Positions 62,705 through 64,000 of a stretch of DNA of 64,000 nt are shown piece by piece. This stretch comes from UBA1181 sp045601045 (GTDB lineage: Bacteria; Bacteroidota; Bacteroidia; Bacteroidales; Paludibacteraceae). Below the pieces are notes generated by a model, which saw nothing but the letters and a program-made list of their open reading frames with translations, had not been told where the DNA came from and did not search any database. Location: positions 30,946 to 94,945 of the forward strand of contig JAZRZA010000072.1 in assembly GCA_045601045.1 (NCBI GenBank). Direction: 5' to 3'. Position 1 is the first letter of the stretch. Every line of letters begins with the position of its first letter. The translations under genes were made by a program, and so were the position numbers.

Positions 62705-62762
62705 TAAATACAAATTACATCTATGGATAGCTTTCCGCTATCGTAATAGCGGATTGAACAGT

Positions 62763-63857
62763 TTATTTTACGATTCCCTTTTCCAGATACTCCGCCAAAT
62801 TGGTGAGCACATGGTCACTAGCACGTTCAGCGGCCACCTTTGCCATATCCGCATCCACCATTATGTTGACAAGTTCCTCGAAAGAGGTCATCTTGGATGG
62901 ATCCCAACCAAGGAGTTGCTTCGCTTTGGTAGGATCACCCCAAAGGTTGACAACATCAGTCGGACGGTAAAAATCAGGGGACACCTCAACGATTACCTCA
63001 CCTGTTTTCTTATTGATTCCCTTCTCGTCCGCACCTTCTCCCCTAAATTCAAGCTCAATGCCCGCACGCTTGAACGCATAATAGCAGAACTCTCGCACAG
63101 AGTGCTGTACTCCTGTCGCGATTACAAAATCTTCCGGATGATCGTATTGAAGAATCTTCCACATACACTCCACATAATCCTTCGCATAACCCCAGTCACG
63201 CAACGAAGACAGGTTGCCGAGATAGAGTTTATCTTGCTTGCCTTGCGCGATACGAGCGGCGGCCAAAGTGATTTTTCGTGTCACAAAGGTCTCACCACGA
63301 CGTTCACTCTCATGGTTGAAGAGAATACCGGAACAGCAGAACATGTTGTAAGCCTCGCGATACTCTTTTACGATCCAAAAACCATATAATTTCGCCACAG
63401 CGTATGGACTATATGGATGGAAAGGAGTCTTCTCGTTTTGCGGCACCTCCTCCACCTTGCCATAAAGTTCGGAAGTGGATGCTTGATAGATGCGGCAACT
63501 CTTTTCTAGGCCACATAGGCGAACGGCTTCCAGCACACGCAACACACCAGTGGCATCCACGTCTGCGGTGAATTCAGGAGAGTCGAAACTGACCTGAACG
63601 TGACTTTGCGCGGCAAGATTATAAATCTCATCAGGACGCACCTTGCTGACTACCTGCATGATACTCATAGAGTCTCCCATGTCAGCATAATGCAAGTGGA
63701 AATGGGGTTTCCCCTCTAAATGGGCAATACGCTCCCTAAAATCCACAGATGATCGGCGAATGGTTCCATGAACCTCATAACCTTTTTCCAAGAGAAATTC
63801 CGCCAGGTACGAACCGTCCTGTCCAGTGATACCCGTAATAATCGCACTCTTCGTCAT
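62763..63857 (-). CDS. gmd: GDP-mannose 4,6-dehydratase
   Basis: 364 residues from ATG 63857, which gives the usual MTKSAIITGITGQDGSYLAE start; a longer frame has no support. GITGQDGSYLAEFLL (cofactor), YQASTSELYG (Thr/Ser, Glu), and active-site YAVAK with HPYSPYAVAKLYG are typical. It converts GDP-mannose to GDP-4-keto-6-deoxymannose. With fcl downstream this forms the GDP-L-fucose pathway; the UDP-uronic-acid epimerase nearby suggests a shared polysaccharide role. Confidence 0.96.
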   Translation of the reverse strand: MTKSAIITGITGQDGSYLAEFLLEKGYEVHGTIRRSSVDFRERIAHLEGKPHFHLHYADMGDSMSIMQVVSKVRPDEIYNLAAQSHVQVSFDSPEFTADVDATGVLRVLEAVRLCGLEKSCRIYQASTSELYGKVEEVPQNEKTPFHPYSPYAVAKLYGFWIVKEYREAYNMFCCSGILFNHESERRGETFVTRKITLAAARIAQGKQDKLYLGNLSSLRDWGYAKDYVECMWKILQYDHPEDFVIATGVQHSVREFCYYAFKRAGIELEFRGEGADEKGINKKTGEVIVEVSPDFYRPTDVVNLWGDPTKAKQLLGWDPSKMTSFEELVNIMVDADMAKVAAERASDHVLTNLAEYLEKGIVK

Positions 63858-64000
63858 ATCAATACTTCGGTAAATTTTACCGTTTAACAATATAATTCAG
63901 CTTCAAAGAGCTGCAATTTCATACTTAGATCTTTGAAATTATTTGTCAATATAAATCGCTAAAAATCAGAGAAATAGTTCTCTATAAATTTGGTTAAGTT
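63858..64000. other. AT-rich upstream region of gmd at the window edge
   Basis: No open frame is seen. The region should contain the gmd promoter, but no clear -33/-7 pair was found, and whatever lies further right is cut off. Confidence 0.5.

Overview
The window is a chromosomal segment of a member of the Bacteroidota, most likely order Bacteroidales. The evidence is: promoters of the TTG / TAnnTTTG type (-33/-7) ahead of many genes, A-rich leaders without Shine-Dalgarno sites, three secreted proteins with C-terminal tails that resemble type IX secretion (T9SS) sorting domains, a menFDBC menaquinone operon, and a secreted GH10 xylanase that suggests a plant-fibre-fed gut or rumen habitat. 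Most of the window is housekeeping sequence. No prophage, integrative element or CRISPR array was seen.

Layout. 1-6.4 kb: a type I restriction methylase cut by the window edge, the xylanase, a triple tRNA-Val array, ispD and asnS. 6.5-12.6 kb: a GLUG-repeat surface protein, a membrane steroid 5-alpha-reductase-like protein followed by an old-yellow-enzyme reductase and a patatin (one operon), then maf. 12.7-20 kb: a UvrD/PcrA helicase, grpE-dnaJ, an HTH regulator with a Pro/Gln/Asn-rich tail, a 1.17-kb gene-free region carrying two clusters of TTTACAAATGTA-type dyads, recR and a small membrane protein. 20-34.4 kb: tilS and a nucleoside phosphorylase, aspS, a TPR protein and gyrA (all minus strand), then clpC with a patatin/beta-barrel protein and a lipoprotein. 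34.4-46 kb: a possible 19-codon gene, a metallophosphoesterase, trkA, an M23 lipoprotein, two tandem Crp/Fnr regulators, an acyltransferase, a large secreted zinc-peptidase-like protein, a glutamine amidotransferase, a bile-acid/sodium symporter-family carrier and nhaC. 46-48.1 kb: a REP-associated tyrosine transposase (RAYT) between two large inverted/direct repeat blocks with seven short REP hairpins. 48.1-54.5 kb: purA, an rluB-type pseudouridine synthase with a long Asn/Gly/Tyr/Arg tract, and an mltF-MBL-SDR operon. 54.6-60.1 kb: menF-menD-menB-menC and an SDR. 60.1-63.9 kb: a duplicated tRNA-Lys/tRNA-Ser array, then a UDP-sugar epimerase and gmd-fcl for GDP-L-fucose.

How the genes fit together. 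The T9SS-tailed proteins (xylanase, GLUG protein, zinc peptidase) are predicted cell-surface or secreted products. gmd-fcl and the epimerase provide sugars for surface glycans. grpE-dnaJ and clpC are protein quality-control genes. menFDBC makes the dihydroxynaphthoate part of menaquinone, but menE, menA and menH are not in the window. The observations most worth following are the RAYT/REP locus, the operator-flanked non-coding region beside the HTH gene, the paired steroid-reductase-like genes, the GH10 domain nested inside a carbohydrate-binding domain, and the small promoter-sORF-hairpin unit near 34.5 kb. All calls come from reading the sequence; no database search was possible.
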